Source: Shewanella algicola | Lineage (GTDB): Bacteria > Pseudomonadota > Gammaproteobacteria > Enterobacterales > Shewanellaceae | NCBI RefSeq assembly: GCF_014648035.1 | Contig: NZ_BMQI01000007.1 | Location: 1-64,000 of the forward strand | Direction: 5' to 3' | DNA length: 64,000 nt | Part shown: piece after piece, positions 7,863-16,544 of the stretch | Numbering within the stretch: the stretch's first letter is position 1 | Layout of the letters: every line of letters starts with the position of its first letter | The notes under the pieces: generated by a model | What the model was told of the DNA's origin: nothing | What the model saw: only the letters and a program-made list of their open reading frames with translations | The model's database searches: none | Program-made: the position numbers and the translations under genes

Positions 7863-8279
7863 ATGCATTTAGAACATTTAAATTTGGTCGTGAATAATTT
7901 AGAAGAGACCTTGGTTTTTTACCAGGCGGCGTTTCCACATTGGCGAGTACGCGGTGGCGGTGAATCAATATGGCATGGCACCCCACGAAAATGGTTACAT
8001 TTTGGCGATGACTATCATTATTTGTCTCTCAATGACTCTGGGACCGGAGAGATACGTGACCTTAAAAGTAATGCTATTGGTTTAGCGCATTTTGCCTATG
8101 TGGTGGATAATATCGAGGCCTTAGTGTCAAGGTTGGCAAACGTGGGCTATGAGGTGGCTATTATGGGCGCGGTTAACGAGGCTTATAAGAGTCGCTATTT
8201 TATTGACCCTAATGGGTTTGAAATTGAATTTGTTGAGTATTTTACTGATATTCCCAGTGAGCGAAATCAATACGATTAA
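7863..8279 (+). CDS. VOC-superfamily (glyoxalase-fold) protein under SoxR control
   Basis: 138 aa in the vicinal oxygen chelate fold: two beta-alpha-beta-beta-beta units. It starts MHLEHLNLVVNNLEETLVFY, has a central GLAHFAYVVDN and ends DPNGFEIEFVEYF. The candidate metal ligands His (first strand), His (AHF) and Glu (IEF) are present, so it may be a metalloenzyme such as a glyoxalase, dioxygenase or antibiotic-binding protein. AAGGAG precedes the ATG closely. It is divergent from soxR, and the SoxR box sits in its promoter, so it should be induced by redox-active compounds. The substrate is unknown; a redox-cycling metabolite or quinone is my guess from the regulation. Confidence 0.8.
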   Translation: MHLEHLNLVVNNLEETLVFYQAAFPHWRVRGGGESIWHGTPRKWLHFGDDYHYLSLNDSGTGEIRDLKSNAIGLAHFAYVVDNIEALVSRLANVGYEVAIMGAVNEAYKSRYFIDPNGFEIEFVEYFTDIPSERNQYD

Positions 8280-8287
8280 TGATACAA

Positions 8288-8323
8288 CCATGGGGCTTAT
8301 GGCTTTATTTTTAAACCCCATGG
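8288..8323. terminator. Bidirectional hairpin between the VOC gene and pepE
   Basis: CCATGGGG (8288-8295) and CCCCATGG (8316-8323) form a perfect 8-bp stem with a 20-base AT-rich loop, located between two convergent genes. There is no long U tract on either side, so termination strength is uncertain. Confidence 0.45.
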
Positions 8324-8335
8324 AAATGATCTTCG

Positions 8336-9046
8336 TTATTTGAGGTACTCAGATAAGTCACTGTTGGCGGCAATTTCGACTTCTTGTTGCTTACCATGAA
8401 ATAAATAGGCTGTTTGATCGCCAATTAACGTCAATTTATCTCCCTGACGCCATAATGCACTGCCTTCTTGAATACCAATGACCGGGGTTAATGGGTCGAC
8501 AATCGTAAATTCTAATAAGCGTTGCGCACGAGTTTCGCCGTTGTGGCCTGGCATTTGGTAGTTGGTGTAATGCGGATTTAATTGAAAGGGCAGAATACTC
8601 AATGCAGTAAATGAAGGGGGTTCCACAATTGGCATATCGTTTGTGGTGCGAATACTGGTCCCGGTAATGTTCGAACCTGCACTCCAGCCTACATACGGCA
8701 TGCCATTTTGTACTTTCTCGCGGACTAAATGCACTAAATCGTAGCGGTATAGCTCGTTTAACAGTTGGAAGGTATTACCGCCGCCAACTAAAATGCCAGC
8801 AGCATCTTGAATCGCTTGTTTAGGGTCGGCAAATTGATGAATGCAGCTAATGGTGATGGGCAGCGGCGCTAATGCCGTTTGCACTTTGGTTAAATACTCA
8901 TCATAACTGACACTAACACCGGCATAAGGAATAAATAACCATTGTTGGCCAGGCTGTGTAAGAGGGCGAATAAGCTCAACAGTGTGAGTTAAATAGACTG
9001 AATCACCGACGCGCGAAGCGCTTAACATTAATGCATTAATGCTCAT
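8336..9046 (-). CDS. pepE: Dipeptidase E (alpha-aspartyl dipeptidase)
   Basis: Peptidase family S51 cytoplasmic enzyme that hydrolyses dipeptides with N-terminal aspartate. It is 236 aa (E. coli PepE is 229). The nucleophile elbow GWSAGSN, with Ser near residue 122, and the downstream NPHYTN histidine and an acidic residue make up the Ser-His-Asp/Glu triad region. [16 protein letters not shown] is the family glycine-rich block. It is a single gene converging on the VOC gene and preceded by an AT-rich gap before htpX. No regulatory site is recognised. Confidence 0.92.
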   Translation of the reverse strand: MSINALMLSASRVGDSVYLTHTVELIRPLTQPGQQWLFIPYAGVSVSYDEYLTKVQTALAPLPITISCIHQFADPKQAIQDAAGILVGGGNTFQLLNELYRYDLVHLVREKVQNGMPYVGWSAGSNITGTSIRTTNDMPIVEPPSFTALSILPFQLNPHYTNYQMPGHNGETRAQRLLEFTIVDPLTPVIGIQEGSALWRQGDKLTLIGDQTAYLFHGKQQEVEIAANSDLSEYLK

Positions 9047-9226
9047 AAAAGTGCCTTATCATTATTTTATTTTCGACAGTTTATCAAAGATTAACCAATG
9101 CATACACTGGGTTAGCGCTTTTTCAGTTTCAATTAATATAATCTGCCTAGACTCTGCTCGCTAGATTTTTAAGCCAGTGTTTTATCAGCATAAAAAGAGT
9201 CATAAATCTTTTTTAATATAACTAAG

Positions 9227-9258
9227 CTTGAATTCTATTTATATGGACATATTATGTC
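9227..9258 (+). promoter_or_regulatory. Possible heat-shock promoter and palindrome upstream of htpX
   Basis: CTTGAA (9227-9232) is followed after 12 bases by GGACATAT (9245-9252), a partial match to the sigma32 -10. Overlapping it is the perfect 13-base palindrome GACATATTATGTC (9246-9258), a possible operator. htpX responds to heat and envelope stress in other gammaproteobacteria. Both assignments are tentative. Confidence 0.4.
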
Positions 9259-9304
9259 TATAGTAACAATTGAAAAATCGGCATTTTGCCATACAGGAGC
9301 TTAA

Positions 9305-10165
9305 ATGAAGCGTATATTTTTGTTGATAGCAACCAACCTAGCCATCTTACTGGTTGCCTCAATCGTAATGTCTATTCTTGGGGTTAATACCCAAACGATG
9401 GGTGGACTGTTAGTATTTGCTGCCATTTTTGGTTTTGGTGGCTCATTTATCAGTTTAGCCATTTCAAAGTGGATGGCGAAGAAAACCATGGGTTGTGAAG
9501 TGATTACCCAACCACGTGACAATACCGAACGTTGGTTAGTTGAGACAGTGGCTCGCCTAGCTGAAAAATCAGGGATAAAAATGCCTGAAGTGGCAATTTA
9601 TCAATCGCCAGAAATGAACGCATTTGCCACAGGCCCAAGCAAAAACAACGCACTTGTCGCGGTTAGTTCTGGCTTGCTTTATGGCATGACGCAAGATGAA
9701 ATTGAAGGTGTACTTGCCCACGAAGTGAGCCATGTTGCTAATGGCGATATGGTGACCTTAACCTTAATTCAAGGTGTGGTGAACACCTTTGTTATTTTTG
9801 CTGCTCGTGTGGTTGCTGGGATCATTGATAACTTTGTTGCTGGTGATGAAGAGGGTGAAGGCTTAGGTATGTTTGCCTACATGGCAGTGGTGTTTGTATT
9901 AGATATGCTGTTTGGTATTTTGGCATCAATCATTGTGGCTTACTTCTCGCGTATTCGTGAATTTAAAGCCGACGAAGGTGCTGCACGTTTAGCGGGTAAA
10001 GGCAAAATGATTGCCGCGTTAGAGCGTTTACGTCAAGGCCCTGAAAGCGGTGCAATGCCTGCACAGATGTCTGCTTTTGGTATTAATGGCAAACGTTCAA
10101 TGGCTGAACTAATGATGAGTCATCCACCGCTAGAGAAGCGCATTGCTGCACTAAAAAATAGCTAA
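9305..10165 (+). CDS. htpX: Membrane zinc metalloprotease HtpX
   Basis: Family M48B inner-membrane protease that works with FtsH in quality control of membrane proteins. It is 286 aa (E. coli 293). Two N-terminal membrane helices (about 5-25 and 35-55) precede the zinc site HEVSH (139-143). Two further hydrophobic segments (about 155-175 and 190-215) follow, then the third-ligand motif REFKADE. AGGAGC precedes the ATG. It is monocistronic, between the possible heat-shock promoter at 9227-9258 and the terminator at 10203-10233. Confidence 0.96.
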   Translation: MKRIFLLIATNLAILLVASIVMSILGVNTQTMGGLLVFAAIFGFGGSFISLAISKWMAKKTMGCEVITQPRDNTERWLVETVARLAEKSGIKMPEVAIYQSPEMNAFATGPSKNNALVAVSSGLLYGMTQDEIEGVLAHEVSHVANGDMVTLTLIQGVVNTFVIFAARVVAGIIDNFVAGDEEGEGLGMFAYMAVVFVLDMLFGILASIIVAYFSRIREFKADEGAARLAGKGKMIAALERLRQGPESGAMPAQMSAFGINGKRSMAELMMSHPPLEKRIAALKNS

Positions 10166-10202
10166 AACTAATACTTTACAGTTAGTTATATGGTAAACAT
10201 AA

Positions 10203-10233
10203 ATAAGGAGCCTTAGGCTCCTTATTTGTTTTA
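10203..10233. terminator. htpX terminator
   Basis: AAATAAGGAGCC (10203-10214), loop TTA, GGCTCCTTATTT (10218-10229), then TGTTTT. A perfect 12-bp stem 37 bases after the htpX stop. Confidence 0.9.
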
Positions 10234-10478
10234 AGCATATATTTAATGTTCAAGATAACGGTTTTTTTGATTTAAGATAGTTAGTGCTGTGCTATTTAGG
10301 CTTATAGTATGAAATAATCATGTTCATTGTGGCTGGATTAGTATAGGAAGTGAGTTTTTGGTAGTCTGTTCACTTTGGAGATTAATGCGAGCCCGTCATT
10401 ATCTGTACTATAGTTGGATAACTATATTGTTATATGCTGGTACTGAACTTATTTATTATGTCGACTTAGGAAGGTGTT
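10234..10478. other. Intergenic leader of the GGDEF-EAL gene
   Basis: Together with the preceding terminator this makes a gene-free stretch of just over 300 bases. The only structure is the inverted repeat TATAGTT-GGAT-AACTATA (10409-10426), about 50 bases before the gene. It could be an operator or just AT-rich chance. No other signal is seen apart from AGGAAGG directly before the start. Confidence 0.35.
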
Positions 10479-12971
10479 ATGTTGAAAGAAGCTATTTCTC
10501 AAACTCAGCTTAGAGAATGGCAACAGGAAATTAACGACATTTCTGCCGAATTTCGTCTGACTATCACCTTTAACCAAATTGATGTGACAGCACATCGCCT
10601 ACAAGCTATCTGCATTAACCAAAACGCTAAAGAGCGCACCTGCCAGCAACATCAAATCAGTTTATTACATTATATGCGTGCCCTTAATGATAACGCCAGG
10701 TCAAGCCAGTCAAGTACTGAGGTGTATCATCAACTTATTCGTGATGAACAAGGGCTGCTATTGGCAGGACTTTCTTTTAGTGCTGTTAATGATGAACTGG
10801 ATAAACCAGAATTATTTGCCCCCTTAAGTGCTATTCAAATTCGTATTGCTGATATGTTAAGCAGTGCCATCCGTGTCTATCTTTCGAGTATAGATTTCGG
10901 GGACCAATCCAAGGTTAATGTTTGTCATGATGTCGATTTACAAGCATTTATTGATGCATTTGATGAGCATATTTGGATTAAAAACGTAGATGGAATTTAC
11001 ATTGCCTGTAATAAAAGTGTTGAGCAAGCATGGCGAAAATCAAAAGAGCAAATTGTCGGTAAAAATGATCATGATTTATTTGATGTGCGCACTGCCACTT
11101 CTTTTATTGAAGGTGATGAGTTAGCTATAAATACCGGCTCAACCGTGATCGTATCAGAATGCGAAGACGTAGACGCTAATTACAATAAAATTTGGCTTGA
11201 AACCATTAAAGCTCCCGTTAAAGATGGCCTCGGTCAATTAAGCGGTGTGCTCGGAATGACCCGTAATATTGCAGAACATAAAGAAGCCCAAGAACAATTA
11301 ATATTAGCGTCTAATGTGTTTCAAAATGCAGTAGAAGGGGTGGTCATTACAGATAAAGATGGCAACATTACAGATATTAACCAGGCATTTACCGACATAA
11401 CGGGCTATAGCCGTGATGAAGTGCTAGGCCAAAATCCAAATATACTGAGTTCTGGACGTCATCCTAAAAGTTTTTTTGAACGTTTATGGAACACCTTATT
11501 AGTGCAAGGCAAATGGCATGGTGAAATTTGGAATCGTCGTAAATATGGCGCTATTTTCCCGCAATCTATCACCATTAGTGCCGTATTCGATAAGCAAAAT
11601 ATTATCCAATATTACGTGGCCGTGTTTGCAGATATATCAGTACAAAAACAAAATGAAGAAAAACTCAAAAATCTGGCTTACTTTGACCCTTTGACCCAAT
11701 TGCCCAACCGCATGCAATTTATGTCATTAGTTGAACAAGAATTGAATCATTCTAATCGCGCTAAAAAACAGTTAGCGATTTTATTCTTAGATATCGATTT
11801 CTTTAAACACATCAACGACAGCTTAGGCCATGTCATTGGTGATGAAATTCTCGTCGAACTGTCTAAGCGCCTATCATATGCGTTATCGGATTTTGATGTG
11901 CTTGCCCGTTTAAGTGGTGATGAGTTTGTGGTTATGTTACCCAGCATTATGAGTACAGATTCTGTGACCTCATCGGTCGATAAAATCCGCAGCGTATTTG
12001 AGCGGCCATTTATTTTGAATAATGCGCAATCTGTTAGATTAACCGCCAGCATGGGGGTGGCTATTTATCCCAGTGACGGTGACGACCATGACAGTTTATT
12101 ACGTAATGCCGACGCGGCAATGCATCGTGCCAAACTGGATGGCCGTAATAATTATGCGTTTTATACTGAGTCGATGACAAAGCAGGCCGTAGAACAATTA
12201 AAATTACAAACCGCATTGCATCATGCGTTAGCGAACGAAGACTTTTATCTTGTTTATCAACCCAAGTTAACGCTAAAGGATTTATCTCCTTGCGGTTTTG
12301 AAGCGCTTATCCGTTGGCATGACCCTATTTTAGGTGACATTTCGCCGGCTGAGTTTATTCCATTAGCAGAAAAAATAGGCTTAATTTGGGACATTGGTTT
12401 ATGGGTGTTAAAAACGGCATGTTTACAGGGTGTTGAATGGTTAACTCAAGGGAAAACATTTGAGCGGATCTCGGTTAATGTGGCCAGCTTACAAATGCAA
12501 CGTAATGACTTTGTAGACAAAGTAAGACAGGTTTTACTTGAAACTGGCTTACCGACTAAACACCTAGAGTTAGAAGTGACTGAGTCGTGCATGATGCATA
12601 ATCCTGAGGCGATTATTCATGATTTAAAATTACTGGGGGCCATGGGGATTGCGTTAAGTATCGATGATTTTGGTACCGGTTATTCGTCGCTTAACTATCT
12701 GAAACGCCTCCCTATTGATAAGCTTAAAATCGATCAGTCGTTTGTGGGCGACATCCCTCACGATGTTAACAATACCGCCATCGCTAAAGCCGTCATTGCT
12801 TTAGGACATGCATTAAATTTACAAATTATTGCTGAGGGTGTCGAAACCGAAGAACAGGCTGAATTTTTACGCCGCAATGGGTGTGATTTAGCACAAGGTT
12901 ATTTGTACAGCAGGCCTAGGCTCTCGGATGCACTCACAGAGTTTTTACCCCTGGTGAATGGGATTAAATAA
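10479..12971 (+). CDS. PAS-PAS-GGDEF-EAL cyclic-di-GMP enzyme
   Basis: 830 aa, apparently cytoplasmic, with no membrane helix. The N-terminal 150 or so residues are not recognised; a cysteine/histidine pair (TCQQHQ) suggests a possible PocR-like sensor, but weakly. PAS domains follow at about 160-275 (FDEHIWIKNVDGIYIACN) and 280-395 (GVVITDKDGNITDINQAF). The diguanylate cyclase domain carries SGDEF (479-483), so the first glycine of GGDEF is replaced by serine, which other active cyclases tolerate. The EAL phosphodiesterase domain has EAL (608-610), ESC, and DDFGTGYSS (from 729), so the metal and lysine sites look intact. The net activity probably lies with the phosphodiesterase. It is a single gene ending at a hairpin at 12985-13005. 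Confidence 0.92.
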   Translation: MLKEAISQTQLREWQQEINDISAEFRLTITFNQIDVTAHRLQAICINQNAKERTCQQHQISLLHYMRALNDNARSSQSSTEVYHQLIRDEQGLLLAGLSFSAVNDELDKPELFAPLSAIQIRIADMLSSAIRVYLSSIDFGDQSKVNVCHDVDLQAFIDAFDEHIWIKNVDGIYIACNKSVEQAWRKSKEQIVGKNDHDLFDVRTATSFIEGDELAINTGSTVIVSECEDVDANYNKIWLETIKAPVKDGLGQLSGVLGMTRNIAEHKEAQEQLILASNVFQNAVEGVVITDKDGNITDINQAFTDITGYSRDEVLGQNPNILSSGRHPKSFFERLWNTLLVQGKWHGEIWNRRKYGAIFPQSITISAVFDKQNIIQYYVAVFADISVQKQNEEKLKNLAYFDPLTQLPNRMQFMSLVEQELNHSNRAKKQLAILFLDIDFFKHINDSLGHVIGDEILVELSKRLSYALSDFDVLARLSGDEFVVMLPSIMSTDSVTSSVDKIRSVFERPFILNNAQSVRLTASMGVAIYPSDGDDHDSLLRNADAAMHRAKLDGRNNYAFYTESMTKQAVEQLKLQTALHHALANEDFYLVYQPKLTLKDLSPCGFEALIRWHDPILGDISPAEFIPLAEKIGLIWDIGLWVLKTACLQGVEWLTQGKTFERISVNVASLQMQRNDFVDKVRQVLLETGLPTKHLELEVTESCMMHNPEAIIHDLKLLGAMGIALSIDDFGTGYSSLNYLKRLPIDKLKIDQSFVGDIPHDVNNTAIAKAVIALGHALNLQIIAEGVETEEQAEFLRRNGCDLAQGYLYSRPRLSDALTEFLPLVNGIK

Positions 12972-12984
12972 GGCAACACAAAGC

Positions 12985-13008
12985 AAGCCAGCATATTGCT
13001 GGCTTTGT
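12985..13008. terminator. Terminator after the GGDEF-EAL gene
   Basis: AAGCCAGC (12985-12992), loop ATATT, GCTGGCTT (12998-13005), followed by TGTTC. An 8-bp GC-rich stem between convergent genes. Confidence 0.7.
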
Positions 13009-13031
13009 TCTATCAAGTGACTCACACTTTT

Positions 13032-13391
13032 TTAAGCGTATACGTCTACATTTACGGCAGATGAACTGCTGACTGTTTGCGTTTCGTCATCGTTGTAAAT
13101 ACTGCTCAATGCTTCATAGAAAACGCTACCAAGGTCTTCGTCTGATAGACCTTGTGTCATCGGTTTTAATTCATCTAAAACGGATTTGAGCTCTTCTTGT
13201 TGTTCATCGGTTAGCGATACCAGCATATCTGTAGTAGATTGTTGCTCCTCCTCAGACAAGGTTGATACTGCTGTGTCTAACCTTGGTGGTACGCCGCCTT
13301 TGGGTGGCGGTGGGCCATCTGGACGGGGAGGTCGCTGGGAACTTTCTGTTGATGTCATTTGGATAGCGGTGTTGCTACTCGTCACTTGCAT
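13032..13391 (-). CDS. Small Pro-rich protein with LTxxQ-like motif, function unknown
   Basis: 119 aa. A Ser/Thr-rich start is followed by a Pro/Gly stretch (PPRPDGPPPPKGG, about 21-33). The rest is an acidic, helical segment with SLTDEQQEELKSVLDELKP. LTDEQQ resembles the LTxxQ motif of the Spy/CpxP/ZraP chaperone family, but there is no signal peptide and only one copy, so this is a resemblance rather than an assignment. It is followed upstream on the same strand by the secreted 87-aa protein, and both face away from the BaeSR-like pair. They are probably co-transcribed and possibly regulated by it. I do not recognise the family with certainty. Confidence 0.65.
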   Translation of the reverse strand: MQVTSSNTAIQMTSTESSQRPPRPDGPPPPKGGVPPRLDTAVSTLSEEEQQSTTDMLVSLTDEQQEELKSVLDELKPMTQGLSDEDLGSVFYEALSSIYNDDETQTVSSSSAVNVDVYA

Positions 13392-13441
13392 AGTTAATCC
13401 TTGTCTAAGTACGGTATAAACGTTATGGGTTTAAAAAGACC

Positions 13442-13705
13442 TTAATTCCGCTCTCTTTGACCTTGTTGCATATCTTGTGGTGGATTATCTGGTACAGCAA
13501 CCAGCTCTCCGTTAATCATTTGACAAGTTGCTTGAATACTATCACCGCGAGGTGTTTCAAAGCTAACCTGGCTATTTTCTAAACTGCTTGCACAAGCATC
13601 AATTGCTTCTTGTGGTGGCTTGCCGCCCGGTGGGTTAGCGAATGCGCCCGCTGCTGCAAATAAACTAAGAGAAAGTAAACCAATAGTGATTGGATTAAGG
13701 GTCAT
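13442..13705 (-). CDS. Small secreted protein with one cysteine pair, function unknown
   Basis: 87 aa. A clear signal peptide (about residues 1-23, ending AAAGAFA) leads to a mature start NPPGGKPPQEAIDAC. The mature part has two cysteines, near 38 and 61, that could form a disulfide. It contains FETPRGDSIQATC, a layout I have seen in small exported marine proteobacterial proteins (PPQEAIDAC ... PRGD ... GTC), and ends with a Pro/Gln/Arg-rich tail. GGAGCG precedes the start. It is divergent from the sensor kinase gene with 135 bases between, a good position for a regulated target or a ligand of that sensor. Confidence 0.7.
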   Translation of the reverse strand: MTLNPITIGLLSLSLFAAAGAFANPPGGKPPQEAIDACASSLENSQVSFETPRGDSIQATCQMINGELVAVPDNPPQDMQQGQRERN

Positions 13706-13840
13706 GTTGACGCTCCTTGGTGAGATACTGCGATTAATATACGATATTATTATGGAGGAATTGTGCAGAATCTAAGGAGATTGATATCCGATGTTATCTG
13801 CGACTAGTTTGCAGTTATATTGCTGGTTATACTGTGATTT

Positions 13841-15331
13841 ATGCAAATATCTCAAAAGTTATTTTTAGCCTTTGTCGGCTTAACCAGTGTTGTTCTTATC
13901 GCGACGTTATCGTTAGCGCGGTGGAGTTTTGACCAAGGCTTTTTAGACTTTATCAATAATTTAGAACAAGAGCGTCTTGCCAGTTTGTCCGTTGATGTAA
14001 TGACACTGTATGCAGCGTCGTCACCCTCGACAAATAGCGATCAATCTACAGATGTTTGGCGAAGTGTTAATAAATCAACATTAAACCAAGTCATAACAAC
14101 CCATTCACCGTTTTACCGTCAGCCAAGACAAGCCAATATCGGCGCACCTAAAAATCTGCCTCCGCGTTTATCTGGTTCGCCACCAAGACAACCTGGCGAA
14201 CAACAAAGGTTTCCTCCCCATATTAGGCCACCTTTTGATAAAAAAAACTTGGGGCTACCAACAGGGTTATATTCAGCTGACAAAGTCCATATTGCTGGCG
14301 ATATCATTGACGATTCAATTGACAGTATTAGTCTATCGTTAAAATATAATCAGCAAATTGTCGGCTATTTAATCAGTAGTCCTATTCGTGAAAACCAATC
14401 GTCTTCTGCAACTGCGTTTGCGCAACAACAGCGCTGGACCAGTATTGGTATTGGTTTAGTCTGTTTATTGTTAGCCAGTGCGTTAGCCTGGTGGTTATCA
14501 CGATTTTTATTAGTGCCTGTAAAACATGTTATGCAAGGGATAACTCATTTATCTGAAGGTGACTATGAGCAGCGCTTGGCCACGACACGTGCAGACGAAT
14601 TAGGCCAGTTAATGGTTAACATCGACCATCTGGCGATGACTTTAGCTAAAAATCGCAGTGCTAAAAATCGTTGGTTAGCTGATATCTCTCATGAGTTGCG
14701 AACCCCATTAAGTATTTTGTGTGGTGAAATTGACTCAATAAAGGCCGGGATAAGGGCGTTCGATCTGCACCAACTACAATCAATAGAACAAGAGGTGCTA
14801 CGTATGAAACATCTAGTGGATGATTTATATGAACTCTCTTTATCGGATGTCGGCGGCCTGCGATACCATTTTAAACCACATAACATCAGCGAATCTTTGG
14901 ACAGCATGTTAGCCACCCTATCGACTTCTATGCAAGATAGGGGCTTAACCTTGACTCATAAAATTACGCCTATGTTGTTTGTGTCTGCTGATGTTAGGCG
15001 TTTAGGACAGTTGTTTATGAACTTATTTATGAATGCCATGGTCTACACCGACAGTCCAGGCCAAATAGATGTTCAGTTGGCGCAGCAAGATAATGTGGTT
15101 TGCCTAACACTCAACGATACCAAGCCCAGTGCGACAGAGGCTGAGTGTGAACATTTATTTGAACCATTATACCGTCAAGATGCCGCAAGAACTCGTCGAG
15201 GCAGCGGCGCGGGCTTAGGGCTAACTATCTGTAAAAATATCGTAGAAGCCCATAACGGCAAGATTAGCGCAATGCCATCTCCAATGGGTGGGTTATGCAT
15301 TAAAGTACAATTACCTTTGTTAAGGAAGTGA
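13841..15331 (+). CDS. BaeS-like sensor histidine kinase with Pro-rich periplasmic domain
   Basis: 496 aa inner-membrane kinase. Helix 1 (about 7-27) and helix 2 (about 200-220) flank a periplasmic domain with an unusual proline/arginine-rich patch at about 92-135 (PPRLSGSPPRQPGEQQ and PPHIRPPF). A HAMP domain follows (about 220-270), then the phospho-acceptor helix ISHELRTPL with His284, then the ATP-binding domain with N-box NLFMNAMVYT and G-box GSGAGLGL. It belongs to the BaeS/envelope-stress group by the match of its partner to BaeR. It overlaps the regulator gene by a few bases. The start has no strong Shine-Dalgarno. Confidence 0.88.
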   Translation: MQISQKLFLAFVGLTSVVLIATLSLARWSFDQGFLDFINNLEQERLASLSVDVMTLYAASSPSTNSDQSTDVWRSVNKSTLNQVITTHSPFYRQPRQANIGAPKNLPPRLSGSPPRQPGEQQRFPPHIRPPFDKKNLGLPTGLYSADKVHIAGDIIDDSIDSISLSLKYNQQIVGYLISSPIRENQSSSATAFAQQQRWTSIGIGLVCLLLASALAWWLSRFLLVPVKHVMQGITHLSEGDYEQRLATTRADELGQLMVNIDHLAMTLAKNRSAKNRWLADISHELRTPLSILCGEIDSIKAGIRAFDLHQLQSIEQEVLRMKHLVDDLYELSLSDVGGLRYHFKPHNISESLDSMLATLSTSMQDRGLTLTHKITPMLFVSADVRRLGQLFMNLFMNAMVYTDSPGQIDVQLAQQDNVVCLTLNDTKPSATEAECEHLFEPLYRQDAARTRRGSGAGLGLTICKNIVEAHNGKISAMPSPMGGLCIKVQLPLLRK

Positions 15332-15333
15332 CC

Positions 15334-16038
15334 ATGAGTGGATTTTCTCATCAAGAGCCAATGACCGTATTAGTGGTAGAGGATGAACCTAAAATCGCAC
15401 AGATTTTGGTGGATTTTTTGCAACTCGAAGGGTTTAACACCTTGGTACAATATGATGGCCGTGATGTGATTGATACGATTAAAACGCAATCTATCGACTT
15501 TGTGGTTTTAGATTTAATGCTGCCTTACAAAGATGGTTTAACCATTTGCCGCGAGATCCGTCAGTTTTCAATGATGCCTATTTTGATGTTAACCGCACGT
15601 GTAGATGAAATCGATCGTCTTATGGGCTTAGAGCTCGGTGCCGATGACTATGTATGTAAACCGTTTTCTGCCCGAGAAGTGGTTGCGAGAGTGAAAACGA
15701 TTTTAAGACGGGTAGAAAATACTCGAGGCAGTCAAAGTGAGCAAGTGATCCGCTATAAACATATCGATTTGGATATCGAGTGCTTTAAATGCCATGTTGA
15801 TCGCCAAGAAGTTGAATTAACCCCAGTTGAATTTAGATTGTTACAAACCTTACTTAAACGCCCTGGTGTTGTGCATTCTCGCGACAGTTTAATGCAGGTG
15901 TGTTATATCGATGACCGCATTGTTAGCTCGCGTACCATTGACAGCCATGTCAAAAACTTACGTCACAAACTTGCCCTGGTCACTAAACAAAAAGAAGTGC
16001 TGCACTCTATTTACGGTGTCGGTTATAAGGTTGAATAA
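15334..16038 (+). CDS. BaeR-like OmpR-family response regulator
   Basis: 234 aa from ATG 15334, which has AGGAA at good spacing; a GTG at 15328 overlapping the kinase stop is the alternative. The receiver domain has the acidic pair E16/D17, phospho-acceptor D60 (VVLDLMLPYKDG), the switch Thr in MLTAR and the conserved Lys in CKPFSAREVVARVKTILRR. The C-terminal winged helix contains LTPVEFRLL and RTIDSHVKNLRHKL. The sequence parallels E. coli BaeR closely (LTLCREIR, EIDRLxGLExGADDYxCKP). BaeSR controls envelope stress and efflux genes such as spy. Local targets may be the two small divergent genes. Confidence 0.9.
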   Translation: MSGFSHQEPMTVLVVEDEPKIAQILVDFLQLEGFNTLVQYDGRDVIDTIKTQSIDFVVLDLMLPYKDGLTICREIRQFSMMPILMLTARVDEIDRLMGLELGADDYVCKPFSAREVVARVKTILRRVENTRGSQSEQVIRYKHIDLDIECFKCHVDRQEVELTPVEFRLLQTLLKRPGVVHSRDSLMQVCYIDDRIVSSRTIDSHVKNLRHKLALVTKQKEVLHSIYGVGYKVE

Positions 16039-16544
16039 TCAATAAGCCTTTTAACTGCATTTTTACGTTATCTTCTTAATGTCTACACATTTTCTGCATA
16101 CTTATTGTTTAAACTGATCATATAAAAGGATTTTTTAGAGATAACAATATGTCTTCATAGATGATTTATTTACTGTTGTGTGGTCAAAGTTGCATTATTC
16201 TGTGTTTACTTGTGGCTTTTTTTGCCGTTGATTCGGGGCAACATGCAATAGGCTCAGCTCAATAATATCACCGCAACCCAGTTGCTCATTGGCTTATTAT
16301 CGCCAATGACTCAAATTTTATTTGTCTAATCCTTTATGTTTACTCGCTCATAGACAGGCTTTTGTTTAGAATGTCGGTGTTATTGGCGCTATATTAAGTC
16401 GTTAGGTTAATTTTATTACCTTGTATTAGACCAAGAGGTGATATCCCTTCGTATATAGACGTTTTAAGATACCTTTTCCATTGGCATGTGCCATTCGGGA
16501 TACATTTATACTGAGGTGGACTGTTTTTCTGCCTAGGAGCATTA
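16039..16544. other. Intergenic region of 506 bases, nothing assigned
   Basis: I see no ORF with a ribosome-binding site, no tRNA and no strong terminator. There are several T-rich runs and the loose inverted repeat ATTGGC-TTATTATC-GCCAAT (about 16290-16309). Because the next gene is QueD-like I looked for a preQ1 riboswitch and did not find the conserved core. The TAGGAG before 16545 is that gene's ribosome-binding site. Confidence 0.4.

Noticed and set aside
16039..16544. Possible preQ1 riboswitch before the QueD-like gene
   Set aside because: The conserved preQ1 stem and A-rich tail are not present near the ribosome-binding site.
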